DNA of 5,500 bases, from positions 1 to 5,500 of the forward strand of contig CAISVC010000204.1 of NCBI GenBank assembly GCA_903888815.1, in the 5' to 3' direction. The stretch's first letter is position 1; every line of letters begins with the position of its first letter. The stretch comes from an uncultured Fibrobacterota bacterium. Lineage in GTDB: Bacteria > Fibrobacterota > Chitinivibrionia > Chitinivibrionales > Chitinispirillaceae. Below, piece after piece: positions 1-5,500 of the stretch. Position numbers and translations under genes: made by a program. The notes beneath the pieces are model-generated. The model was not told the origin of the DNA, made no database searches, and saw only the letters and a program-made list of their open reading frames with translations.

Positions 1-20
1 TGCTGTGCAGGGCTTTTTTA
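1..20. terminator. Possible half of an intrinsic terminator, cut by the window edge
   Basis: On the plus strand a GC-rich stretch GCAGGGC (7-13) is followed directly by six T (14-19), which looks like the right arm and U-tract of an intrinsic terminator for a plus-strand gene lying left of the window. Read on the minus strand, the same bases give an A-run then GCCCTGC just after the stop codon of the signalling gene, the arrangement seen in bidirectional terminators. The matching arm is outside the window, so a hairpin cannot be shown. A copy of GCCCTGC at 46-52 could pair with it, but it lies on the wrong side for a terminator. Confidence 0.3.
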
Positions 21-26
21 TTAAGG

Positions 27-1313
27 CTATTTCTTCTCTGCTGCTGCCCTGCTCAGCAGCTGAGTTCTTTCGGCCAGAAATTTTGCAAAAAGCAGGGCAT
101 AGTGCGGTTTTGTCTTAATGGCTTTAATAAAATCTTTTTTACTGATTTTTATAAGCTTACCGTCGGTTACCGCGCGCACGGTTGTGTTGCCGCGGTCGAT
201 ACCGGGGTAAGACATTTCCCCGACAAAGAGGTCGTCGGCGGAAAGCGAGGAGATTTTTCTGCCGTCAATGATGACATCGTACATCCCTTTGACGACGAAA
301 TACAGAAAGTCGTCATCGGCATTGCTGCTGATAACGATAGTTCCCTGTTTCACCTCAAGGGGCTGAATGTCATTGAAAATGGCAGGAGTGATCGGGCTGC
401 CCCCGGTTTCGTATTCAATTTCAAGCGTGACTTCATTTCCCCTGTCGTTGTAGCTCAGGGAGCGCACGGTTTCCCGCGTAATGAGAATGCCTCTCCCGTG
501 GAGCCGTAAATTGTCTTTTTTGTGCATAGTATTGATCATGGTACGCCAGTCAAAACCGGCTCCCTCATCGGTAATGACAAACCGGGCGTAGGACGGGTAC
601 AACGTATAATTAAAGGTCACCATTTTTCCGGCGATAACGGGATCGGTGCATTTCTCCTCGATTAAATCGGGTATGCAGCCGCCCCGCTCGAGAAAGCGGC
701 TTTTTTCATCGTAGGAGATGCCGCAATTGCCGTGTTCGATGGCGTTAATGAGCATTTCATAGAGTGCCAGGTGGAAAAAATATTTTTTTTCCACGGCTAA
801 TCTGTTCGAGTTGTACAGAAAATTACAGATGAGATTAATATAGCAGTTAGCCTCAAAAAGGTTGTTATGGAGCTTGAACGATCCGGATAGAACGCTGCCG
901 CTGCCCTGGCGCGTACCGCGTCGGAAAAGAATGCTCCGGTTGGAATCGATGATATCAAGAATCCGCGGCAGCTGTTTTTCAAGATCGCCGAACGTAAGCG
1001 ATACAAGGATGTTGCCCCCCCGGATGGCGTTGATCTGTTCGACGGTCTGGTATTCTTTACATAGCGCAATAATTCCCCCGTGCAGGAGCCAGGGGTCTTT
1101 CAGCATGGCTTCGAGGAGCTGAAAAGCGTTGATCTTATTGTCGGAAAAGTTAATGAAGATGAGTTCCGGCATCTCGGTGACAAGAAAATCCTCGGCCGGT
1201 TTTGCGTTGGTCAGAAGCAGCAGATCATAGTTGCCCTGAGCGCGTGAGGTGACAATCGTCTTGAGACGGTGGAAAAGTTTGGTGTTGGTCGAAACGAGAG
1301 GAATAGTATGCAT
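27..1313 (-). CDS. Three-module signalling protein: pseudo-receiver, RsbW-like HATPase, cyclic-nucleotide-binding-like domain
   Basis: Probably a cytoplasmic regulatory protein of 428 residues; no transmembrane segment or signal peptide is seen. Residues about 5-125 resemble a CheY-type receiver, but the expected phospho-acceptor position (end of beta-3, in ELIFINFSDN) carries Asn55 instead of Asp and the N-terminal acidic pair is absent, so phosphorylation is unlikely. Residues about 150-305 form a GHKL ATPase of the anti-sigma-kinase (RsbW/SpoIIAB) type: N-box ALYEMLINAIEHGN with Glu186 and Asn190, G1 box DEGAGFDW (249-256), G2 box HGRGI (272-276). No dimerisation/phospho-acceptor His domain is present, which argues against a classic histidine kinase. 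Residues about 318-428 look like a cNMP-binding beta-barrel (GE at 365-366, TTVRA at 377-381). Family knowledge suggests partner switching, that is, phosphorylating or binding an anti-sigma antagonist; no such partner is in the window. The start is uncertain: ATG at 1313 is preferred, but an in-frame TTG at 1349 would give 440 residues. It lies downstream of waaF on the same strand. Confidence 0.85.
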   Translation of the reverse strand: MHTIPLVSTNTKLFHRLKTIVTSRAQGNYDLLLLTNAKPAEDFLVTEMPELIFINFSDNKINAFQLLEAMLKDPWLLHGGIIALCKEYQTVEQINAIRGGNILVSLTFGDLEKQLPRILDIIDSNRSILFRRGTRQGSGSVLSGSFKLHNNLFEANCYINLICNFLYNSNRLAVEKKYFFHLALYEMLINAIEHGNCGISYDEKSRFLERGGCIPDLIEEKCTDPVIAGKMVTFNYTLYPSYARFVITDEGAGFDWRTMINTMHKKDNLRLHGRGILITRETVRSLSYNDRGNEVTLEIEYETGGSPITPAIFNDIQPLEVKQGTIVISSNADDDFLYFVVKGMYDVIIDGRKISSLSADDLFVGEMSYPGIDRGNTTVRAVTDGKLIKISKKDFIKAIKTKPHYALLFAKFLAERTQLLSRAAAEKK

Positions 1314-1339
1314 AATCGTTAAAAATAACTTTTTTAGCG

Positions 1340-1347
1340 TTACCTCC
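1340..1347 (-). promoter_or_regulatory. Strong Shine-Dalgarno-like GGAGGTAA, badly spaced for any start
   Basis: The minus strand carries GGAGGTAA between waaF and the signalling gene. Its GGAGG is 29 nt upstream of the ATG at 1313, too far for normal initiation, and it partly overlaps the alternative TTG codon at 1347-1349, so it cannot serve that start either. No ATG, GTG or TTG lies 5-10 nt downstream in any frame. It may be fortuitous, or it may point to an unusual leader structure or a non-canonical start. Confidence 0.3.
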
Positions 1348-1377
1348 AACCAACAAAAACAAATTATTTATTGTCAG

Positions 1378-2316
1378 TTATTGCCGCATGATTTCCTGCG
1401 CACGAGCAGCGATTGTTTCAGGGGTGACATTCCGGAGGCATATATAATCATCACGGGGGCACGTTCGTTCATAGCAGGGCGAGCGTGGGCAGGAACCGAT
1501 TGCAATCCGTACCTCCTGGCCAAGCGGACGCGTCCAGACGCTTGAGGTCGATCCATAGATACCGACGCACGGGGTTCCCAGGAATCCGGCCAGATGCAGA
1601 AGCCCGGAGTCGTTTGAAATCAGGACGGAAGCGCCGGCAATGATTGAGGCGGCTTGTTCAAGCGAGGTAGTACCCGCGAGATTGGTACAGCGTTGCGGTG
1701 CACTAACTGCAATTCGCTGCGCGCTGTTTTTATCGGAGCTGTCTCCCAGAATGACGAACATTTTATCGGGAAAAAGCGCGGCGAGCCGGTCGAAATACGG
1801 CCACTGCTTTGCAGGACCATAGGTAGCGCCCGGACATAAAACCACGGCGCCGGCATGGCCTATTGATTGTTCAATCGTTGCGCCGCGCCATTCCACGGGG
1901 TCGGCAAACGGCACTTCGAGCACCTCTGAATATTCATAAGTCAAGTGGCGGGTTCTTGAGGTGGCCGACGCGGGCAGCCGTTCGGTCAGCATCCACCCCC
2001 GCAGTTCCATGGAAACGCCCCTCCGTACGGGAATGGCGGACAAAAAACCGAAGAGTGCTGAAGAAAAAGAGTGCGGCAGAATAAAAAGCTTTAAGAACGA
2101 CCGCATCGACCGCACCGAGGCAAAATATCCGGATCGGCTTTTCCGTCGATAAGGGATAACCGGCAGGTCACTCAGCAGCGTTGTCAATCCGGCAAACCGC
2201 ACCGGAACGATAAGCGAAATGTCGCAGTTCTCCGCACTCTTTTTCCGCTCTACGACCGAAAGCGCGAGCAGGAAATCGCCGATCCAGTTGGGCATGAGCA
2301 CGGCAATCGGAGGCAT
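1378..2316 (-). CDS. waaF: Lipopolysaccharide heptosyltransferase II (GT9 family)
   Basis: Predicted to transfer an L-glycero-D-manno-heptose from ADP-heptose to the inner core of lipopolysaccharide, at the cytoplasmic face of the inner membrane. The 312 residues show the GT9 two-Rossmann-fold pattern: an N-terminal PNWIGD motif (9-14, Asp14 at the acceptor-side catalytic position), PHSFSSAL (81-88), the WaaF-typical PGATYGPAKQWP (162-173, Lys170), and the donor-binding NDSGLLHLAG (235-244, Asp236). The C-terminal cysteine pattern CPRSPCYERTCP followed by CLRNVTPE is characteristic of WaaF rather than WaaC. It is slightly shorter than the usual 340-350 residues, with no missing motif. Start: ATG at 2316; no Shine-Dalgarno is visible before it, and TATATT (2332-2327 on the minus strand) could be a -10 box giving a very short leader. 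It is divergent from the GT4 gene. The signalling gene follows in the same direction, so read-through is plausible. A different ADP-heptose transferase of the family is the main alternative. Confidence 0.85.
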   Translation of the reverse strand: MPPIAVLMPNWIGDFLLALSVVERKKSAENCDISLIVPVRFAGLTTLLSDLPVIPYRRKSRSGYFASVRSMRSFLKLFILPHSFSSALFGFLSAIPVRRGVSMELRGWMLTERLPASATSRTRHLTYEYSEVLEVPFADPVEWRGATIEQSIGHAGAVVLCPGATYGPAKQWPYFDRLAALFPDKMFVILGDSSDKNSAQRIAVSAPQRCTNLAGTTSLEQAASIIAGASVLISNDSGLLHLAGFLGTPCVGIYGSTSSVWTRPLGQEVRIAIGSCPRSPCYERTCPRDDYICLRNVTPETIAARAQEIMRQ

Positions 2317-2438
2317 AGGATAGTTAAATATACTTTAGAGGAGTCACCGGTGACTCCTGCATGCAAATGAATTTATTACCGTTGTTATAGTATTAAATCA
2401 AATCGGCGCCACCAACACAACATATTTTTACACACACT
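2317..2438. other. Divergent intergenic control region
   Basis: This 122-bp AT-rich gap separates the start codons of waaF (minus) and the GT4 gene (plus), so promoters for both should lie here. It contains a perfect 20-bp palindrome (described separately), an adjacent 8-bp palindrome TGCATGCA (2358-2365), and weak -10-like hexamers TATATT (2332-2327, minus) and TATAGT (2386-2391, plus). Neither has a convincing -35 partner. Neither flanking gene has a clear Shine-Dalgarno; the plus-strand gene is preceded by an A/C-rich stretch ending CACACACT. Confidence 0.6.
2339..2358. promoter_or_regulatory. Perfect 20-bp palindrome, candidate operator between divergent genes
   Basis: AGGAGTCACC is followed immediately by its exact reverse complement GGTGACTCCT, with no spacer and no mismatch; the symmetry stops at the flanking bases (G at 2338, G at 2359). 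Its near edge is 22 bp from the waaF start codon and 80 bp from the GT4 start codon. A dimeric regulator bound here could cover the waaF promoter and influence both genes. In RNA from either strand it could also fold as an 8-bp stem with a CCGG loop, but no T-run follows on either side, so an intrinsic terminator is unlikely. The palindrome is seen directly; the operator role is inference. Confidence 0.5.
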
Positions 2439-3566
2439 ATGAATATTCTTATTATCAATTCCGCAAAAGAGTGGGGCGGCACGGAAAAGTGGGCGCTCAA
2501 CACCGCCATCGGCCTCGTGGAACGCGGTCATACCGTCTGGTTCGGGTGCCGGGGCGACCTTTTTGAAAAACGGCTCTCGGGCAGCAGGGTAAAGCTCGTT
2601 AGATTTCCTTTTGCTAACAACCTTGATGTTATATCGATAGCAAAGTTGTGGTTATTCATGCGGGGAAACCGCATCGATGTGGTCATGCCCACGAAACAGC
2701 GGGAATATTTCCTTGCAGGCATTGCGGCAAAACTGGTTACACGCACCAAAGTCGCCGGGATGTTCGGCATTGACCGGCCAATCCGCAATCTGCGCAACTG
2801 GATCGTTTTCTGCAAGCTCTTTGATATTGTCTTTGTGGTTGCTAAAAAAATCATTACCGTCCTTTCACAGACCAGGGGGTTCGACACTCAGAAATGCAGG
2901 CTTGTGTATGTGGGCGTGGAACCGATCCGTCTTTCCGGCGATATCCGGAAAAAACAGCGGAAGGCCTTACGGCTTTATGACAACGATATCTGCATCATGG
3001 CCATCGGCCGCCTCTGCCCGCAGAAAGGGTTTGACTATGCGATCAAAGCGTTTGCGCTGTTCGCAAGAAAATATTCACATGTCAAATTGGTGATCGTCGG
3101 CGGCGGCGATGGCACCGTCTTCCGGCAGCAGGCTGATAAAGCAGGCGTGGCCGACCGCCTCATCTTCACCGGTTTCCGCGGCGACATCCCGGAGTTCGTG
3201 CAGGCCGCAGACCTCTACTGGCTCACCTCGCGGTCCGAGGGCGTTCCCAACACCATGCTCGAAGCAATGGCGGCAAAAATTCCGGTCGTTGCCTTTGACA
3301 TCGCCGGCGTTGCCGAAGTCCTGCGAAACAATCAGAACGGGCTTTTAGTCCCTTTCGAGGACATCGACGGCCTCGTTGCCGCAACAATAAAGCTCATCGA
3401 AGACCACTCCTTGCGTCGGCAGATCGGCGAGGCTGGCTTTCAAACCGTGACGACTGAGTTTTCTCTCGAAAAAATGATACAGGATACAGAGCGTGCCCTC
3501 ATGGAGCTGTGCCAAGTTAAAATACCGTTATCTCAAACTTCGGCGGCTGCAGGAGGTGCTTCTTGA
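2439..3566 (+). CDS. GT4-family glycosyltransferase
   Basis: A cytosolic or membrane-associated retaining glycosyltransferase with a GT-B fold, predicted to move a sugar from a nucleotide-sugar donor to a lipid- or glycan-linked acceptor; the exact sugars cannot be read from sequence. The N-terminal half (about 1-165) starts with MNILIINSAKEWGGTEKW, the glycine-rich acceptor-side loop typical of GT4 enzymes. The C-terminal half (about 180-355) has the donor-site pattern GRLCPQKGFDYAI (Arg191, Lys196), VIVGGGDG (218-225) and the EX7E motif SEGVPNTMLEAMA with Glu267 and Glu275. The 375 residues are a normal length and the catalytic features look intact. Divergence from waaF suggests a role in LPS core or surface polysaccharide assembly; this is inference. 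Start: ATG at 2439, which fits the family N-terminus although no Shine-Dalgarno is visible. The last 16 codons overlap the end of the convergent osmC-like gene and encode a low-complexity tail rich in Ser, Ala and Gly, not expected to be part of the fold. Confidence 0.88.
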   Translation: MNILIINSAKEWGGTEKWALNTAIGLVERGHTVWFGCRGDLFEKRLSGSRVKLVRFPFANNLDVISIAKLWLFMRGNRIDVVMPTKQREYFLAGIAAKLVTRTKVAGMFGIDRPIRNLRNWIVFCKLFDIVFVVAKKIITVLSQTRGFDTQKCRLVYVGVEPIRLSGDIRKKQRKALRLYDNDICIMAIGRLCPQKGFDYAIKAFALFARKYSHVKLVIVGGGDGTVFRQQADKAGVADRLIFTGFRGDIPEFVQAADLYWLTSRSEGVPNTMLEAMAAKIPVVAFDIAGVAEVLRNNQNGLLVPFEDIDGLVAATIKLIEDHSLRRQIGEAGFQTVTTEFSLEKMIQDTERALMELCQVKIPLSQTSAAAGGAS

Positions 3567-3912
3567 CAGTACAGGAATCCATTGCGCGCACGATGGCGTC
3601 CCGGTATTTGTCGGGAAATCCTTTGGGCAGGGTAAGCGCAATGCGGACAGAGGTATATCGGTGCAGCTGTTCATCGAATAAAAAAACGGCCTTGCAGGAC
3701 ATGCCGTTTGTTTCAATGCTGCGTGAGAGGCAGAACTGCAGCGCATAGTAGCCGGCGCAGGTGGCGAGCGAAGCGAGAAACAGCATAAATGGAGAGGGAG
3801 CAGTTCCCTGACCGCCATCCTCGATCGGCTGGTCGGTTGCGATAAGCTGGTCACCGGCCTGCGCAATGACCTTTCTCCCTCCCGGAAATGTGACGTTAAT
3901 AGCTTTTTCCAT
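3517..3912 (-). CDS. OsmC-family protein (peroxiredoxin-like)
   Basis: A small cytosolic protein of 131 residues in the OsmC/Ohr/YhfA superfamily, whose characterised members reduce organic or fatty-acid hydroperoxides using two cysteines. Both are present: Cys52 in FLASLATCAGYYAL at the start of the central helix, and Cys114 in SCTVKKHL, in the usual positions. The N-terminal strand pair with the FPGGRKV hairpin, TDQPIEDGGQGTAPSPFMLF, and the C-terminal PPKFEITV strand match the YhfA/OsmC-like subgroup rather than Ohr. Many members of that subgroup have no proven peroxidase function, so the substrate is left open. Start: ATG at 3912, with a good AAAGGA Shine-Dalgarno (3926-3921 on the minus strand) 8 nt upstream. 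It follows the GT87 gene by 32 bp in the same direction and may be co-transcribed with it. Its 3' end overlaps the convergent GT4 gene by 50 bp, leaving no room for a terminator between them. Confidence 0.88.
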   Translation of the reverse strand: MEKAINVTFPGGRKVIAQAGDQLIATDQPIEDGGQGTAPSPFMLFLASLATCAGYYALQFCLSRSIETNGMSCKAVFLFDEQLHRYTSVRIALTLPKGFPDKYRDAIVRAMDSCTVKKHLLQPPKFEITVF

Positions 3913-3944
3913 AAAAAGTATCCTTTCATGTCTATCGCAGCAGA

Positions 3945-5219
3945 TTATACCGCACCAGAATTTTTAATTGTCCCATATTGGGAAATCATCCGCAGCAGTA
4001 ACAGCAGCAGCAGCAGCGCCGCTACAGTATAGTTGGAACAGGCCTGAAACACGGGACCTATAATTTTTGCGAAAACATAGGGCACAAGAACAATCGCTGC
4101 CCAGAAGAAGAAACCGTATTGGTAAAGCCTTTTATTAAGAAACGATGGATCTTTTGAATATCCCCACCATACCGTTGCTACGGCGGGATATAAAAACACG
4201 AAGTGGTGTATCCACGCGATCGGTGAAAAAAGGTTCATCATGATACAGAGGGCCGCACATTCCATGATGGTTGAAGATTCCTGAACATCAAACTTTTTCC
4301 GAACGAATACCATCATGCTCGCAATGGTTATTATCAGCATCGAACCGCTATTGGCGATTTTGAGTATAAGCGATGTCGGGCCCGCGCACTGAAACCAATG
4401 CACCAGCAGCCGGTACCACATGGCATACAACGACTGGTTGTTGTGTCGCTGGTTATCGATTATCAGCGGCTGAAGCAGACTGATCGATAGCCATTGCTTG
4501 ATAAGGCCGATAAAAGAATCGATGCCGTAGCTGATGACCGGCAGAAGCGAGAACAATAGACCGGCAATCACCATATAGGCAGCTGTTTTCCACTGCTTCC
4601 TGACAAGCAGATAGAGCAGCAGGATACTGGGAAATGCCTTTAATGCTGCGGCAAGGCCGAAGCACAGGCCTGCTCCAAGACGCCGGTTTTTTATCAGACA
4701 AAAAAAGCCGAGGCTCACCAGAAACAGAACGAAGACATTTATCTGCAGCATGAAAAAGTTGTTGACAAATGGCGGCAAAAGCAGGAGAAACGGAACGAAT
4801 ATTTTGGGAGAAGAAAAATCTAACAGGGCTGGAGAGCAGAATCGCGGCCTTGTTCCGTACAGCAGCTCTGTCCAGAGCTGCAGCACCGCAATAAGGCATA
4901 GAAAATTGAAGAAATACCAGAGCTCCTTGGTGATCGGTATCCCCCAATGATTTGCAGCGAGAGAAAGCGGAATGACAAAAAAGGAAAATAAAGGCGGCCA
5001 CGTATTATTCTTTCCGGGCTGGGTATTCTTGTAAAGCGGCGCGGCGTACAACGCATCGGAGCCGGCAGCCAGATAGCCGAAAATGTCGGCTCCCCGCGCC
5101 GGGCGATTGAAATAGACTGAAACCTCCGGGAGAACAAATGATGCGGTGAATAGTAGAAGAATAAGTATTCGATAGCGAATAACCAGAAGTTTTAATAGGG
5201 ATAGTTGTGGAATACGCAT
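3945..5219 (-). CDS. GT87/DUF2029-type polytopic membrane glycosyltransferase
   Basis: A hydrophobic protein of 424 residues with roughly 9-11 predicted membrane segments, resembling GT87 (DUF2029) enzymes such as mycobacterial PimE, which use polyprenyl-phosphate mannose outside the cytoplasmic membrane (GT-C fold). Supporting patterns: an Asp in the first extracytoplasmic loop (Asp45 in RGADIFGYLAAG), PLYKN...TWPPLFSFFVIPL (61-85), the family-typical GLAAALKAFPSILLLYLL (188-205), NQSLYAMWYRLL (261-272) and SPIAWIHHFVFLYP (332-345). The last helix contains eight consecutive leucines (402-409), seven of them coded CTG. Donor and acceptor are unknown; a surface glycan or glycolipid is the reasonable guess. 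Start: ATG at 5219 is preferred over an upstream in-frame TTG at 5243; neither has a clear Shine-Dalgarno. It lies 62 bp downstream of a MoxR-type gene and 32 bp upstream of the OsmC-family gene, all in one direction. Confidence 0.78.
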   Translation of the reverse strand: MRIPQLSLLKLLVIRYRILILLLFTASFVLPEVSVYFNRPARGADIFGYLAAGSDALYAAPLYKNTQPGKNNTWPPLFSFFVIPLSLAANHWGIPITKELWYFFNFLCLIAVLQLWTELLYGTRPRFCSPALLDFSSPKIFVPFLLLLPPFVNNFFMLQINVFVLFLVSLGFFCLIKNRRLGAGLCFGLAAALKAFPSILLLYLLVRKQWKTAAYMVIAGLLFSLLPVISYGIDSFIGLIKQWLSISLLQPLIIDNQRHNNQSLYAMWYRLLVHWFQCAGPTSLILKIANSGSMLIITIASMMVFVRKKFDVQESSTIMECAALCIMMNLFSPIAWIHHFVFLYPAVATVWWGYSKDPSFLNKRLYQYGFFFWAAIVLVPYVFAKIIGPVFQACSNYTVAALLLLLLLLRMISQYGTIKNSGAV

Positions 5220-5281
5220 TTTAAAATTTGAGCAGCAGAACAAGACAAAGCGATATAGCTTTGAAAAAGCAGGTGAAATGC

Positions 5282-5500
5282 TTAACCTTCAGGTATCACC
5301 CGCGCGAGCAATGTCTTGATTATTTCGTTCGCGCTGACATTCTCAACCTCAGCATGAAACGACCGTACCAGCCGGTGGCGCAGCACCGGATAGGCCGCCC
5401 GGCGGACGTCAGCGATTGTCGGGGTCGGCCTGCTGTCAAGCAGGGCATAGGCTTTTGAAGCGAGCACCAGATATTGAGAAGCGCGCGGCCCGGCGCCCCA
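5282..5500 (-). CDS. MoxR-family AAA+ ATPase, C-terminal fragment (gene continues beyond the window)
   Basis: Only the last 72 residues are present; the reading frame is open to the window edge. The fragment contains the MoxR C-terminal lid-domain signature: GAGPRASQYLVLASKAYALL with the conserved GPRAS sensor-2 Arg, then the PTIADVRRAAYPVLRHRLVRSF segment and the ending AEVENVSANEIIKTLLA. MoxR ATPases act as chaperone-like AAA+ proteins, usually encoded with DUF58 and von Willebrand factor A proteins, and take part in metal insertion, stress or envelope functions. Walker A and B motifs lie outside the window. The usual DUF58 gene does not follow here; the next gene downstream is the GT87 enzyme. 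The internal GTG at 5467 is not the start, because homology extends upstream of it. Confidence 0.9.
   Translation of the reverse strand, partial: WGAGPRASQYLVLASKAYALLDSRPTPTIADVRRAAYPVLRHRLVRSFHAEVENVSANEIIKTLLARVIPEG

Noticed and set aside
40..60. Hairpin with 7-bp arms (40-46 and 54-60) near the end of the signalling gene
   Set aside because: It lies inside the coding sequence (Leu/Ser/Ala-rich codons) and no T-run follows on either strand, so it is not a convincing terminator.
102..509. Plus-strand open frame of 135 codons opposite the signalling gene
   Set aside because: It is antisense to the well-supported ATPase and cNMP-like region, has no recognisable domain and is best explained as a shadow frame.
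2528..2887. Minus-strand open frame of 119 codons opposite the GT4 gene
   Set aside because: It is antisense to a complete GT4 coding sequence with intact catalytic motifs and has no recognisable features of its own.
3528..3929. Minus-strand open frame of about 133 codons overlapping the OsmC-family gene
   Set aside because: It is a different frame of the same DNA, rich in Ser, Arg and Pro with no family pattern, whereas the OsmC frame has both cysteines and a good SD.
3991..4017. CAG/CTG triplet run with (CAG)5 at 4002-4016, a possible phase-variable microsatellite
   Set aside because: Triplet changes would keep the frame and only vary the number of leucines in a membrane helix; the run is short and is adequately explained by leucine codon preference.
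4453..5001. Minus-strand open frame of 182 codons inside the GT87 gene
   Set aside because: It is an alternate frame of a membrane protein gene; the GT87 frame carries the conserved motifs and this one none.
5246..5263. Inverted repeat CAAAGC/GCTTTG with a 6-nt loop between moxR and the GT87 gene
   Set aside because: The stem has only six pairs, three of them A-T, and no clean T-run follows, so neither a terminator nor an operator can be supported.

Overview
The window reads as ordinary chromosome of a Gram-negative bacterium. A WaaF-type heptosyltransferase implies a lipopolysaccharide with a heptose-containing inner core. The regulatory protein at the left (pseudo-receiver, RsbW-like ATPase and cyclic-nucleotide-type module in one chain) recalls proteins I associate with Spirochaetota and Fibrobacterota-like lineages, but that is an impression; I cannot name the organism. 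There are no rRNA, tRNA, CRISPR, transposase or phage signatures.

Layout. Positions 27-1313 (minus): a three-module signalling protein. 1378-2316 (minus): WaaF, lying just upstream of the signalling gene on the same strand, 64 bp from its preferred ATG. 2317-2438: the only divergent intergenic region, holding a perfect 20-bp palindrome. 2439-3566 (plus): a GT4 glycosyltransferase, probably also for cell-surface glycan. 3517-3912 (minus): an OsmC-family protein whose 3' end overlaps the 3' end of the GT4 gene by 50 bp. 3945-5219 (minus): a polytopic GT87/DUF2029-type membrane glycosyltransferase. 5282-5500 (minus): the C-terminal end of a MoxR-type AAA+ ATPase that runs off the window.

How the parts may work together. 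WaaF and the GT4 enzyme diverge from a shared control region and are plausibly both envelope (LPS core or surface polysaccharide) genes. GT87 is a third, membrane-embedded, envelope-type glycosyltransferase, using polyprenyl-phosphate sugars if it follows its family. The genes moxR, GT87 and osmC run in the same direction with gaps of 62 and 32 bp and may be co-transcribed, although their functions do not form an obvious pathway. I found no convincing new multi-gene system. The points most worth a second look are the modular signalling protein with apparently degenerate sensor modules, the perfect palindrome, and the tail-to-tail gene overlap.
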